The notes beneath the pieces are model-generated. The model had not been told where the DNA came from and searched no databases. It saw only the letters and a list, made by a program, of their open reading frames with translations. 10,551 bases of DNA from the NCBI GenBank assembly GCA_013696835.1, contig JACCXV010000094.1, positions 1 through 10,551 of the forward strand, given 5' to 3'. This DNA is from Gemmatimonadota bacterium. GTDB taxonomy: Bacteria; Gemmatimonadota; Gemmatimonadetes; JACCXV01. Within the stretch, counting starts at the first letter, position 1; each line of letters begins with the position of its first letter. Shown here piece by piece: positions 1-5,989 of this stretch. Both the position numbers and the translations under genes were made by a program.

Positions 1-861
1 CCTCTGCACGTTGTCGGGTGTCCGCGCGTCGTCGAGGGGTCGCTCGTCCGGCACCTGACCGAGCACTCTCCGAGGATTTCCCGCACCGAGGCGCAGCACG
101 ACGGGCGTGCCGGTCCGGGCGAGGCCCCCAGGCGGAGGATCCTGGCTCACGACCCGGTTTCCCGGAATCTCTGCTGCTCCGGCCGAGTCCTCCCCTGCCG
201 AGCTCGGCGTGCCCACTGCCGCGCTCCCTTCCAGATCGACGATCCGAAAGCGCAGTTGGGCAGCCCTCAGGATGGACACCGCCTCACCGCGCGTGCGGCC
301 GACCACATCGGGTACCTCCACCACCACGCCCCCGCGGCTCACCTCGACCACGACCGAGTCCGCGTCTCCCAGGACCGCTCCTGCCGCAGGACGTGTGGCC
401 AGGACGCTCCCCTCCTCGCGCCCCGCGGCCACATACCGCACGCGCGCGAGCGGGACCCCGGCGGCCTTCAGCACGGCGAGCGCGGACTGCAGCGGAAGAC
501 CGTCGAGGTCCGGCGCACGCCTTCGGCCGGCTCCCGCCCCGATCAGCACTTCGATCGGCTTTCCCGGCTCGAGCGCGAGGCCCTCCGGAGGGTACTGGAC
601 CACGACCTCGCCCGAGTCCACGTCGGCGTCGTATGCGAGGCCAAGCACGTCGACGGCGCTGCCCACCTCCGCCGCGCGCTCGCGCGCGTCCTTGAGGGGC
701 CGACCGACCAGATTCGGAACGCTCTGTGCCCTCTCGCGCGTGAGCGTCGCGGGCAGGAGCGCGAACTCCGCGGCCTCGCGCCCGAGGGCGAAGGCACCCA
801 CCGTGGCGAGCAGCAGCGACGCCATGCCGACGGCCCAGATCCGCGCGCGCACCTCGTTCAT
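1..861 (-). CDS. Membrane-anchored protein with three PASTA domains (partial, runs off left edge)
   Basis: The frame opens with ATG at 861 and stays open for 287 codons to base 1, so the C-terminus lies outside the window. Residues 1-7 are short and charged, and 8-27 form one hydrophobic segment, so this is probably a type II-like membrane protein with the rest outside the cytoplasm. Three PASTA-type repeats follow: about 47-109 (begins VPNLVGRPLKDA), 115-176 (APDLDGLPLQSA) and 182-258 (VPDVVGRTRGEA). Each has the P-x-L/V-x-G start, a short helix and a closing beta strand. PASTA domains bind peptidoglycan or beta-lactam-like ligands in Ser/Thr kinases and penicillin-binding proteins. Neither a kinase nor a transpeptidase domain is visible here, so this looks like a PASTA-only protein. 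The third repeat carries an Ala/Ser/Gly/Glu-rich insertion around 212-232. The start ATG overlaps the rsmB stop (ATGA), which implies coupling. The domain call is firm; the cellular role is unknown. Confidence 0.85.
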   Translation of the reverse strand, partial: MNEVRARIWAVGMASLLLATVGAFALGREAAEFALLPATLTRERAQSVPNLVGRPLKDARERAAEVGSAVDVLGLAYDADVDSGEVVVQYPPEGLALEPGKPIEVLIGAGAGRRRAPDLDGLPLQSALAVLKAAGVPLARVRYVAAGREEGSVLATRPAAGAVLGDADSVVVEVSRGGVVVEVPDVVGRTRGEAVSILRAAQLRFRIVDLEGSAAVGTPSSAGEDSAGAAEIPGNRVVSQDPPPGGLARTGTPVVLRLGAGNPRRVLGQVPDERPLDDARTPDNVQR

Positions 862-2330
862 GCGGCCTTCTCCAGCAGCACCGCGAAGGCCCCGTCGCAA
901 TCGCCGGCCTCGGGTGTCACGAAGAGCGCGCACTCGGCACGGCCCGGCAGCCGCAGCGCGAGGGACGGGGAAATGAGCGGCTCGAGATTCACGGGCGTCA
1001 GATCGGGGCGGGAGCTCAGGAGCCAGGCGACCATCTGCTCGTTCTCCTCCGCCTCCAGGCTGCACGTGGCGTACAGGATCCGACCCCCCGGAGCCAACAG
1101 GTCCGCCGCGTTGGCGAGGATCCCCCGCTGCAGATCCAGCAAGTCCGCCAGGCGCTCCCGGGAGAGGCGCCAGCGCGCGTCGGCGCGGCGACGCAGCGTG
1201 CCGGTGCCCAGACAGGGTACGTCGGCGAGGACGAACGAAGGTGCTCGGCGGAGAGCCAGCGTGCGGGCGTCCGCAACGACCGCGCGCAGCGGCAGATCCT
1301 GGCGGCGGGCCGTGTCGACGATCCGCCGCAGGCGAACGGCGGAGATGTCGGCGGCCACGAAGGTCCGACCCTCGGGGCGCTCCGCCGCCGCCCCGATCTT
1401 CCCCCCCGGCGCCGCACACACGTCGACGAAGAGCCCCGACGAGTCGTCCGGCACCAGCCGGGACACCATCTGCGCGCTCACGTCCTGCACGGTGAACAGC
1501 CCCTCGCGGAACGCGTCCAGCGCCGCCGGGTCCCCGGAGCGCAGGGTGAGTGAGCCCGCGTGCAGAGGGTGCGGTTCGACGCTGGCGCCATCGCGCTCCA
1601 GGCGCTGCACGAGCTCCGTCCCGGCGATCCGCCCCGAATGCGGCCGGAGATGGACCCCGGGCGGGCGATTGTCGGCTTCGAGCAGCGCGCGCGTTCGATC
1701 CGGCCCGAAGCGGGCCAGCCACCTGCCGACCAGCCATGCGGGATGTGACCAGGCAACGGCCAGCTCGTGCGCGTCTGGATCAGCGCCGGATAGGTGCGCG
1801 GAAGGGAGGGCTGGGATCTCCTCCGCCGCCGCCGCCGCGATTCGCGCCTCGGCAAGGCGGCGCAGCGTGGCATTCACGACCCCAGCCAGGCCGCGCGCCT
1901 GGGCCGCAGGCAGGAGCTCGCGCACGTGATCCACGGCGTCCTTGATCGCCGCGTGCGCCGGCACGCGGTCCAGGAAGAGGACCTGATAGGCGGCGACCTC
2001 GAGGATCGCCCGCACGGAAAGGGGCAGGGAGCCGAGGCCCTGCCGCAGCAGCTGGTCGAGGCGGCAGTCTAGCGTCAGCCGCCAGCGCAGAGCCCCGAAC
2101 GCGATCTCCTGACAGAGCCCGCGGTCCGCCCCGGTCAGCCCCCGCGCACGCCGCTCCAGGCTCGCGTCGGCACGGCGCCCCGCGTCGACGTCCAGCAGGA
2201 CGTGTGCGGCGACGAGGCGCGGGTTGTGGGAGGGAGAGGCCGCGGAGACGACCGGCGTCAGACCAGCATCCCCTCGCGGGGACTCGACGGCATGGCGTAG
2301 GGCCGCTTGGGCATGCGCCCCGCCTCCCAC
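858..2330 (-). CDS. rsmB: 16S rRNA (cytosine-967-C5)-methyltransferase RsmB
   Basis: RsmB (Sun/Fmu) transfers a methyl group from S-adenosylmethionine to C5 of a cytosine in 16S rRNA helix 31. Numbered from the GTG at 2330 (490 aa), residues about 34-165 are the NusB-like N-terminal RNA-binding domain (NPRLVAAHVLLDV onward). The SAM-binding loop is DVCAAPGGK at 303-311. The two conserved cysteines of RNA m5C methyltransferases are C373 in ADVPCLGTGT and C423 in YATCSLEAEEN. The start is uncertain. GTG 2330 is the only ATG/GTG/TTG near the N-terminus, but it would overlap thiG by 73 bp and add an unconserved leader. A CTG at 2261 overlaps the thiG stop (CTGA), has GAGGGG eight bases upstream and gives 467 aa, closer to family length. 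The downstream junction with the PASTA gene is ATGA. The function is secure; only the start is in doubt. Confidence 0.95.
   Translation of the reverse strand: MGGGAHAQAALRHAVESPRGDAGLTPVVSAASPSHNPRLVAAHVLLDVDAGRRADASLERRARGLTGADRGLCQEIAFGALRWRLTLDCRLDQLLRQGLGSLPLSVRAILEVAAYQVLFLDRVPAHAAIKDAVDHVRELLPAAQARGLAGVVNATLRRLAEARIAAAAAEEIPALPSAHLSGADPDAHELAVAWSHPAWLVGRWLARFGPDRTRALLEADNRPPGVHLRPHSGRIAGTELVQRLERDGASVEPHPLHAGSLTLRSGDPAALDAFREGLFTVQDVSAQMVSRLVPDDSSGLFVDVCAAPGGKIGAAAERPEGRTFVAADISAVRLRRIVDTARRQDLPLRAVVADARTLALRRAPSFVLADVPCLGTGTLRRRADARWRLSRERLADLLDLQRGILANAADLLAPGGRILYATCSLEAEENEQMVAWLLSSRPDLTPVNLEPLISPSLALRLPGRAECALFVTPEAGDCDGAFAVLLEKAA
2258..2275 (-). promoter_or_regulatory. Ribosome binding site and CTGA overlap that may set a CTG start for rsmB
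   Basis: Reading the minus strand, GAGGGG (2275-2270) is followed by eight bases and then CTG (2261-2259), whose last two bases are shared with the thiG stop TGA. This is an optimally spaced Shine-Dalgarno sequence in front of a CTG in the rsmB frame, about 12 residues before the conserved NPR motif. A GTG start at 2330 is the alternative; it has GGGAAGG about five bases upstream, but inside thiG coding sequence. Confidence 0.45.
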
Positions 2331-3031
2331 GCCAGCCTTCCCGCCTCGACCGCGAGCCGCATCGCGCGAGCCATGCGCACCGGGTCGGCCGCCTGCGCAA
2401 TGGCGGTGTTCATGAGGATGCCGTCCACCCCCAGCTCCATCGTGAGCACGGCGTCGGACGCGGTGCCCACGCCCGCATCGACGATCACCGGCACGTCCAC
2501 GGCTTCGCGGATGAACAGCAGGTTCTGCGGGTTCAGGATCCCCTGGCCCGAGCCGATCGGCGATGCCAGCGGCATCACGCAGATCGCGCCGGCGTCCTCG
2601 AGCTTGCGGGCCACGACAGGATCGTCGCTGGTGTAGGGCATGACCTGAAAGCCCTCCCGGACGAGCTCGCGGGTGGCCTCCACCAGCTCCGCCGTGTCGG
2701 GGTACAGCGTGCGCTCGTCGCCGATCACCTCGAGCTTGACGAACTCCGAGAACCCGGCCGCGCGGCCCAGGTGCGCGATCCGGATCGCCTCCGCAGCCGT
2801 GGTGGCACCGGCGGTGTTGGGGAGCACCAGGTATCGCTCGGGATCGATCCAGTTGAGCAGGGCCTCGCTGGTCGAGCGCGTCAGGTCCACGCGCCGCACC
2901 GCCACCGTCACGATCTCCGCCCCCGACGTCTCGAGAGCGTCGCGCATGATCTCGTTCGAGGGGTACTTGCCCGAGCCGAGGATCAGCCGCGACCCGAACT
3001 CCCGGCCCCCCAGCCTCAGTGTCTCTGCCAT
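2258..3031 (-). CDS. thiG: Thiazole synthase ThiG
   Basis: ThiG builds the thiazole phosphate ring of thiamin from deoxyxylulose 5-phosphate, dehydroglycine and the sulfur of thiocarboxylated ThiS. From ATG 3031 the protein is 257 aa, a normal family length, and begins MAETLRLGGREFGSRLILGSGKY, matching the usual N-terminus. The Schiff-base lysine is K99 in EFVKLEVIGD. The C-terminal phosphate-binding strands appear as VDAGVGTASDAV (184-195) and ILMNTAIAQA (205-214). The protein ends with the family's GRMPKRPYAMPSSP tail. GGAG lies eight bases upstream of ATG 3031, which favours it. A second ATG at 3055 would add eight residues, and it has AGGGG upstream. The gene follows thiS by 58 bp, and ThiS is its sulfur-donor partner. 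Confidence 0.97.
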   Translation of the reverse strand: MAETLRLGGREFGSRLILGSGKYPSNEIMRDALETSGAEIVTVAVRRVDLTRSTSEALLNWIDPERYLVLPNTAGATTAAEAIRIAHLGRAAGFSEFVKLEVIGDERTLYPDTAELVEATRELVREGFQVMPYTSDDPVVARKLEDAGAICVMPLASPIGSGQGILNPQNLLFIREAVDVPVIVDAGVGTASDAVLTMELGVDGILMNTAIAQAADPVRMARAMRLAVEAGRLAWEAGRMPKRPYAMPSSPREGMLV

Positions 3032-3089
3032 GTGCGCCACTCCGTCGTTGCCCATCCTTGTGGCCCCTACGGGCACGCTTCCGCCCCCC

Positions 3090-3290
3090 TCAGCCACCAC
3101 CCACGAACTGGACGATCTCCACCCTGTCGCCCTCCGCCAGCACGGCACCCTCGAACTGTGCCGGCCTGAGGATGCGGTCGTTGTGCTCGATCACCACGAG
3201 CCGCGGATCCATGTCGAAGGAGCGCAGGAGCGCCAGGAGGTCGGTTCCCTGCTCGACCTCGCGGTGGCGGCCGTTCACGAGCAATTGCAT
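3090..3290 (-). CDS. thiS: Sulfur carrier protein ThiS
   Basis: ThiS is a 66-aa ubiquitin-like carrier. Its C-terminal Gly-Gly is adenylated and converted to a thiocarboxylate, which delivers sulfur to ThiG. The sequence starts MQLLVNGRHREVEQGTDL and ends VEIVQFVGGG, so the essential terminal Gly-Gly is intact. The central LVVIEHNDRILRPAQF segment is the usual beta-grasp core (families usually show VAVELNGEIVPRS-like residues). The ATG at 3290 overlaps the 3' end of tenI by 16 bp and has AAGGGTG just upstream, a good ribosome binding site. The activating enzyme (ThiF) and a dehydroglycine source (ThiO or ThiH) are not in this window, so they must lie elsewhere. Confidence 0.95.
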   Translation of the reverse strand: MQLLVNGRHREVEQGTDLLALLRSFDMDPRLVVIEHNDRILRPAQFEGAVLAEGDRVEIVQFVGGG

Positions 3291-3931
3291 TCGACACCCT
3301 TCGCGATTTCCATCAGATACGCGGCCGCGGCACCACCGGGATCCGGTTCGTCCCAGATCCCGGACATGGCGGCCACTCCGTACGCGCCGGCATCCAGCAC
3401 CTCGCGCACCCGATCGGCTCCGATGCCGCCGATCGCCACCACCGGCACGCCGGCGCTTGCGGCCCGTCGCACGAAGCTCGCCAGGCCGGCGATGCCCCGG
3501 GGTGGCACACCCGGCTTCGACCGGGTCTCGAACACGTGCCCGTAGAACACGTAGTCGAGGTCGCGCGTTCCCTCGTCGAGACCTGTTTCGGTGTGGAGCG
3601 AGCGGCCAAGCAGTGGCCCGGAACCCAGAATCGGACGGGCCTGGGCGGGAGTCAATCCCGCCTCCGGCAGGTGCACACCCGCGCCCACGATCCTGGCCAC
3701 GTCCACCCGGTCGTTCACGAGCAACGAGCCCCGCGGCCGATCCGCGCGCACACCGCGCGCGAGCTCGAGAAGCAGCCTGCCGTTGTTCCCGTGCGCGCGC
3801 AGGTGAAGAGCCACCTCACCCGCGTCCAGGACCGCAAGCAGGAGGGTCCGCACCTCCTTCCGCACCAGCACTTCCCGCGAGGTGACGACGTGCAGGCGCG
3901 GAACCAACGCCCTTCCCTGCGCCGGGCTCAT
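3275..3931 (-). CDS. tenI: Thiazole tautomerase TenI (ThiE/TenI family)
   Basis: This 218-aa TIM-barrel protein belongs to the ThiE/TenI family. The diagnostic stretch, DYVFYGHVFETRSKPG at 126-141, has the histidine (H132) found in TenI (compare DYVLFGHVFET in the Bacillus protein) where true thiamin phosphate synthases usually have proline in a GPIFPT-like motif. TenI aromatizes the thiazole tautomer released by ThiG. Other family signatures are LLVNDRVDVA (70-79), GAGVHLPE (83-90), VPVVAIGGI (162-170) and YGVAAMSGIW (184-193). ATG 3931 overlaps the fmt stop (ATGA), and the 3' end overlaps thiS by 16 bp. Being adjacent to thiS-thiG supports the tautomerase reading over ThiE. A bifunctional or ThiE role cannot be excluded from sequence alone. 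Confidence 0.85.
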   Translation of the reverse strand: MSPAQGRALVPRLHVVTSREVLVRKEVRTLLLAVLDAGEVALHLRAHGNNGRLLLELARGVRADRPRGSLLVNDRVDVARIVGAGVHLPEAGLTPAQARPILGSGPLLGRSLHTETGLDEGTRDLDYVFYGHVFETRSKPGVPPRGIAGLASFVRRAASAGVPVVAIGGIGADRVREVLDAGAYGVAAMSGIWDEPDPGGAAAAYLMEIAKGVECNCS

Positions 3932-4884
3932 GCGAGGAGCGTCCCGGGCCTCACCGGCCGACCCCGCAGGAAATCAGCCGCGGCCACGCGTGGACGGCCC
4001 TCGATCTGAAGCTCGAGGACCTCGAGGATCCCGCATCCGGTTGCCACCCTCAAGCCAGGCCCCGAGAGGACCTCGCCGGCCGCGGGGGCAGGAGCAGCGT
4101 TGGCGGGCGAGGCGCTTCCGGTTGGCTGCGCGACCGCGGCGCGGAACAGCTTCACGCGGCGACCCCCCAGCTCCGTGAACGCTCCGGGCCATGGATCGAA
4201 GGCCCGGATCGCGCGCTCGATCTCCGCTGCCGGCGTGTTCCAGCGCACGCGAGCGTCATTCGAAGTGAGGCGGGGCGCATACGTCGCACGACCCTCGTCC
4301 TGCGGAACCTCCGCCAGCCTGCCCTGTGCGAGGGCATCGAGACCTTCCACGAGCACGCTGGCGGCGAGCCGTCCGAGCCGCCCGGTGAGATCCCCGGCGG
4401 AGTCGCCCGGCAGTATGGCCATCTCGCGCTGGAGCAGGATCGGACCGGTGTCGAGGCCGCGCTCCATGCGCATGAGGGTGATGCCCGTCACCTCGTCTCC
4501 GGCGAGCAGCGCCGCGGCCACGGGAGCCGCTCCGCGATGTCGCGGGAGGAGCGAGGCGTGGAGGTTCAGGGAGCCGAGCCGCGGGAGATCGAGGATGCGC
4601 TGTCCGAGCACGTGGCCGTAGGCCGCGACTACGCTGACGTCGGGCCCCAGCTGGCGCAGGCGCGTCCGAAAGGCGGAGCCGCGGGGCTTCTCGGGCTGCA
4701 CCACGGGAAGCTCGAGCCCCCGCGAGACCAGGTGCGCCTTCGCGGGTGGCATCGCCGCACGACCCGAGCGGCCCCGCGGGCGATCGGGCTGCGTGACGAG
4801 GCCCACAAGCGCATGGCGGGAGAGAAGCAGGGCCTCGAGGGCAGGCACGGCGAACTCCGGGGTTCCCCAGAAGAGAACCCGCAG
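3928..4884 (-). CDS. fmt: Methionyl-tRNA formyltransferase Fmt, apparent CTG start
   Basis: Fmt transfers a formyl group from 10-formyltetrahydrofolate to methionyl initiator tRNA. The conserved N-terminus RVLFWGTPEFAVPALEALL begins directly after a CTG at 4884-4882, and no ATG, GTG or TTG lies in frame between the upstream stop at 4941-4939 and the GTG at 4848. That GTG falls inside the conserved motif and would remove 12 residues. With the CTG the protein is 318 aa. Its catalytic triad then falls at N107, H109 (NLHASLLPRHRGAAP) and D145 (GLDTGPIL), one residue from the E. coli positions as I recall them, which supports this start. The C-terminal anticodon-arm-binding domain carries a short Ala/Pro-rich loop. 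A run of seven identical bases (4884-4890) abuts the CTG, so a frame error there is possible. A CTG at 4914 overlapping the def stop is another candidate. Confidence 0.95.
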   Translation of the reverse strand: MRVLFWGTPEFAVPALEALLLSRHALVGLVTQPDRPRGRSGRAAMPPAKAHLVSRGLELPVVQPEKPRGSAFRTRLRQLGPDVSVVAAYGHVLGQRILDLPRLGSLNLHASLLPRHRGAAPVAAALLAGDEVTGITLMRMERGLDTGPILLQREMAILPGDSAGDLTGRLGRLAASVLVEGLDALAQGRLAEVPQDEGRATYAPRLTSNDARVRWNTPAAEIERAIRAFDPWPGAFTELGGRRVKLFRAAVAQPTGSASPANAAPAPAAGEVLSGPGLRVATGCGILEVLELQIEGRPRVAAADFLRGRPVRPGTLLA

Positions 4885-4910
4885 GGGGGGCGCCGGCGCG
4901 GCGGGGTCGC

Positions 4911-5465
4911 TCAGGCTCCGGCGGCGGGTGCGGCGGGCTCATCCCGCGTTCTGCGCCTGCGCCACTCCCTCAGGGCCATGCGTCGGCGCATGGGCCCCAG
5001 CCGGTCCACGAACAGAATCCCGTTGAGGTGGTCGATCTCGTGCTGGAGCACGCGCGCGAGGAGCTCGGTGGCGACGATCTCCAGCGGCTCGCCCGCTGGA
5101 GTGCTGCCGCGGACGCGCACACGGGAGCTGCGCTCGACCTCCGCGACGATCCCGGGGATGCTCAGGCACCCCTCCTCCCCCGTCACGGCGCCCTCCTGCT
5201 CGACGATCTCCGGGTTCACGAGCGCGAACGCCTCCGAGCCGTCGCGCTGCTCCCCCGTGTCAACGACGATGAGGCGGATCGGGCGTCCCACCTGGGGCGC
5301 CGCCAGGCCGATGCCGTGGTGCGCATACATCGAGGCGACCATGGACTCGGCGAGGGTGCGGAGATCGGCGTCGAACGCGTCCACCCTCGACGCCTTGGAG
5401 CGCAGGACCGGATCGCCCAGGAAGCGGAGCGGCAGGATGGCAGCGGGGCACGTCGCGTCGGACAC
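4911..5465 (-). CDS. def: Peptide deformylase Def
   Basis: Def removes the N-formyl group from nascent proteins, reversing the mark that Fmt introduces through initiator tRNA. From GTG 5465 the protein is 184 aa. The three metal-site motifs are complete: GIGLAAPQ at 51-58, EEGCLSIPG at 97-105 (ligand C100) and QHEIDH at 141-146 (ligands H142 and H146, catalytic E143). The GTG at 5465 sits seven bases after the yajC stop and gives a normal family N-terminus (ILPLRFLGDPVLR). The frame is open further upstream, but that stretch overlaps yajC and has no deformylase-like sequence. GAGG lies close to the GTG. The C-terminal tail is Arg-rich and then Ala/Pro-rich. Its neighbour fmt makes the usual def-fmt pair. 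Confidence 0.97.
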   Translation of the reverse strand: MSDATCPAAILPLRFLGDPVLRSKASRVDAFDADLRTLAESMVASMYAHHGIGLAAPQVGRPIRLIVVDTGEQRDGSEAFALVNPEIVEQEGAVTGEEGCLSIPGIVAEVERSSRVRVRGSTPAGEPLEIVATELLARVLQHEIDHLNGILFVDRLGPMRRRMALREWRRRRTRDEPAAPAAGA

Positions 5466-5472
5466 GTCCCTC

Positions 5473-5886
5473 TCAGGAGCCCGCAGCCGCGCGGGCGCCG
5501 GACTTCTCTCCACCCTTCCCACCGGCCTTTCCGGCGGGCTTCTCGCCGGGCTTCTCTCCCGCCTTGTCCCCCGCAGGCAGATCGGGGCGCCCAACCACGC
5601 GCATGATCTTGGCGCGCTCGACCTCCACCCGCACCCCCTCGTCCACGCGCAGCGAGACACGCTCCTCGTTCAATGCCAGGATCTTGCCGTACAGGCCCCC
5701 GACGGTGACGACCTCGTCCCCCTTCTTGAGCGCGGCCAGCATCTCCTGATGCCGGCGAGCCTCCTTCTGCTGCGGGCGCAGCAGGAGGAAGTACATGATC
5801 GCCAGCATCGCCAGGATGGGGGCGAAGCTGACCAGGGGATTGCCGCTGCCCCCGGCCATCATCAGGGCGGCTGCGAAAGGCTGCAT
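5473..5886 (-). CDS. yajC: Preprotein translocase subunit YajC
   Basis: YajC is a small single-pass inner-membrane protein that associates with SecDF and the SecYEG translocon. The 137-aa product has an N-terminal hydrophobic segment at about 18-36 (LVSFAPILAMLAIMYFLLL) followed at once by the hallmark RPQQKEARRHQ. The cytoplasmic domain then contains LKKGDEVVTVGGLYGKI at 53-69 and a beta-rich end near residue 98. Residues about 103-137 are a low-complexity Gly/Lys/Glu/Ala/Pro tail absent from many homologues. GGAG lies about five bases before ATG 5886. The gene is 103 bp downstream of tgt and 7 bp upstream of def. The queA-tgt-yajC order is common in bacteria, where secD and secF often follow; here def follows instead. 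Confidence 0.95.
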   Translation of the reverse strand: MQPFAAALMMAGGSGNPLVSFAPILAMLAIMYFLLLRPQQKEARRHQEMLAALKKGDEVVTVGGLYGKILALNEERVSLRVDEGVRVEVERAKIMRVVGRPDLPAGDKAGEKPGEKPAGKAGGKGGEKSGARAAAGS

Positions 5887-5947
5887 GCTGGCTCCGGGTC
5901 AGCGGGGAGGAGGATCAAGAGGCGGACGACTGGCGGCCGCAGATGGG

Positions 5948-5977
5948 AATATGCCCCGCGTCAGCCGGCTCGCGCAA
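5948..5977 (-). promoter_or_regulatory. Weak candidate sigma-70-type promoter before yajC
   Basis: In the 103-bp gap between tgt and yajC, the minus strand reads TTGCGC, 18 bases, then CATATT. These match the -35 and -10 consensus at three and four of six positions. It is the only AT-containing patch in the gap. It could give the yajC-def-fmt block its own transcription, but matches of this quality are expected by chance. Confidence 0.25.
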
Positions 5978-5989
5978 AAGAGAACCGGT

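Noticed and set aside
256..1929. Long plus-strand open frame (557 codons) across the PASTA gene and rsmB
   Set aside because: It lies antisense to clearly conserved proteins; GC-rich coding DNA with G/C third positions yields long stop-free antisense frames. The translation is Arg/Ser/Pro-rich with no recognisable domain.
3932..3990. TPP riboswitch in front of the thiazole genes
   Set aside because: There is no room: tenI overlaps fmt, and no TPP-aptamer core such as the CTGAGA segment is seen near fmt/tenI or in the thiS-thiG gap.
5466..5660. N-terminal extension of def to a start at 5660
   Set aside because: It overlaps almost half of yajC, is Arg/Ser/Pro-rich and unlike deformylases. GTG 5465 directly after the yajC stop gives the normal N-terminus.
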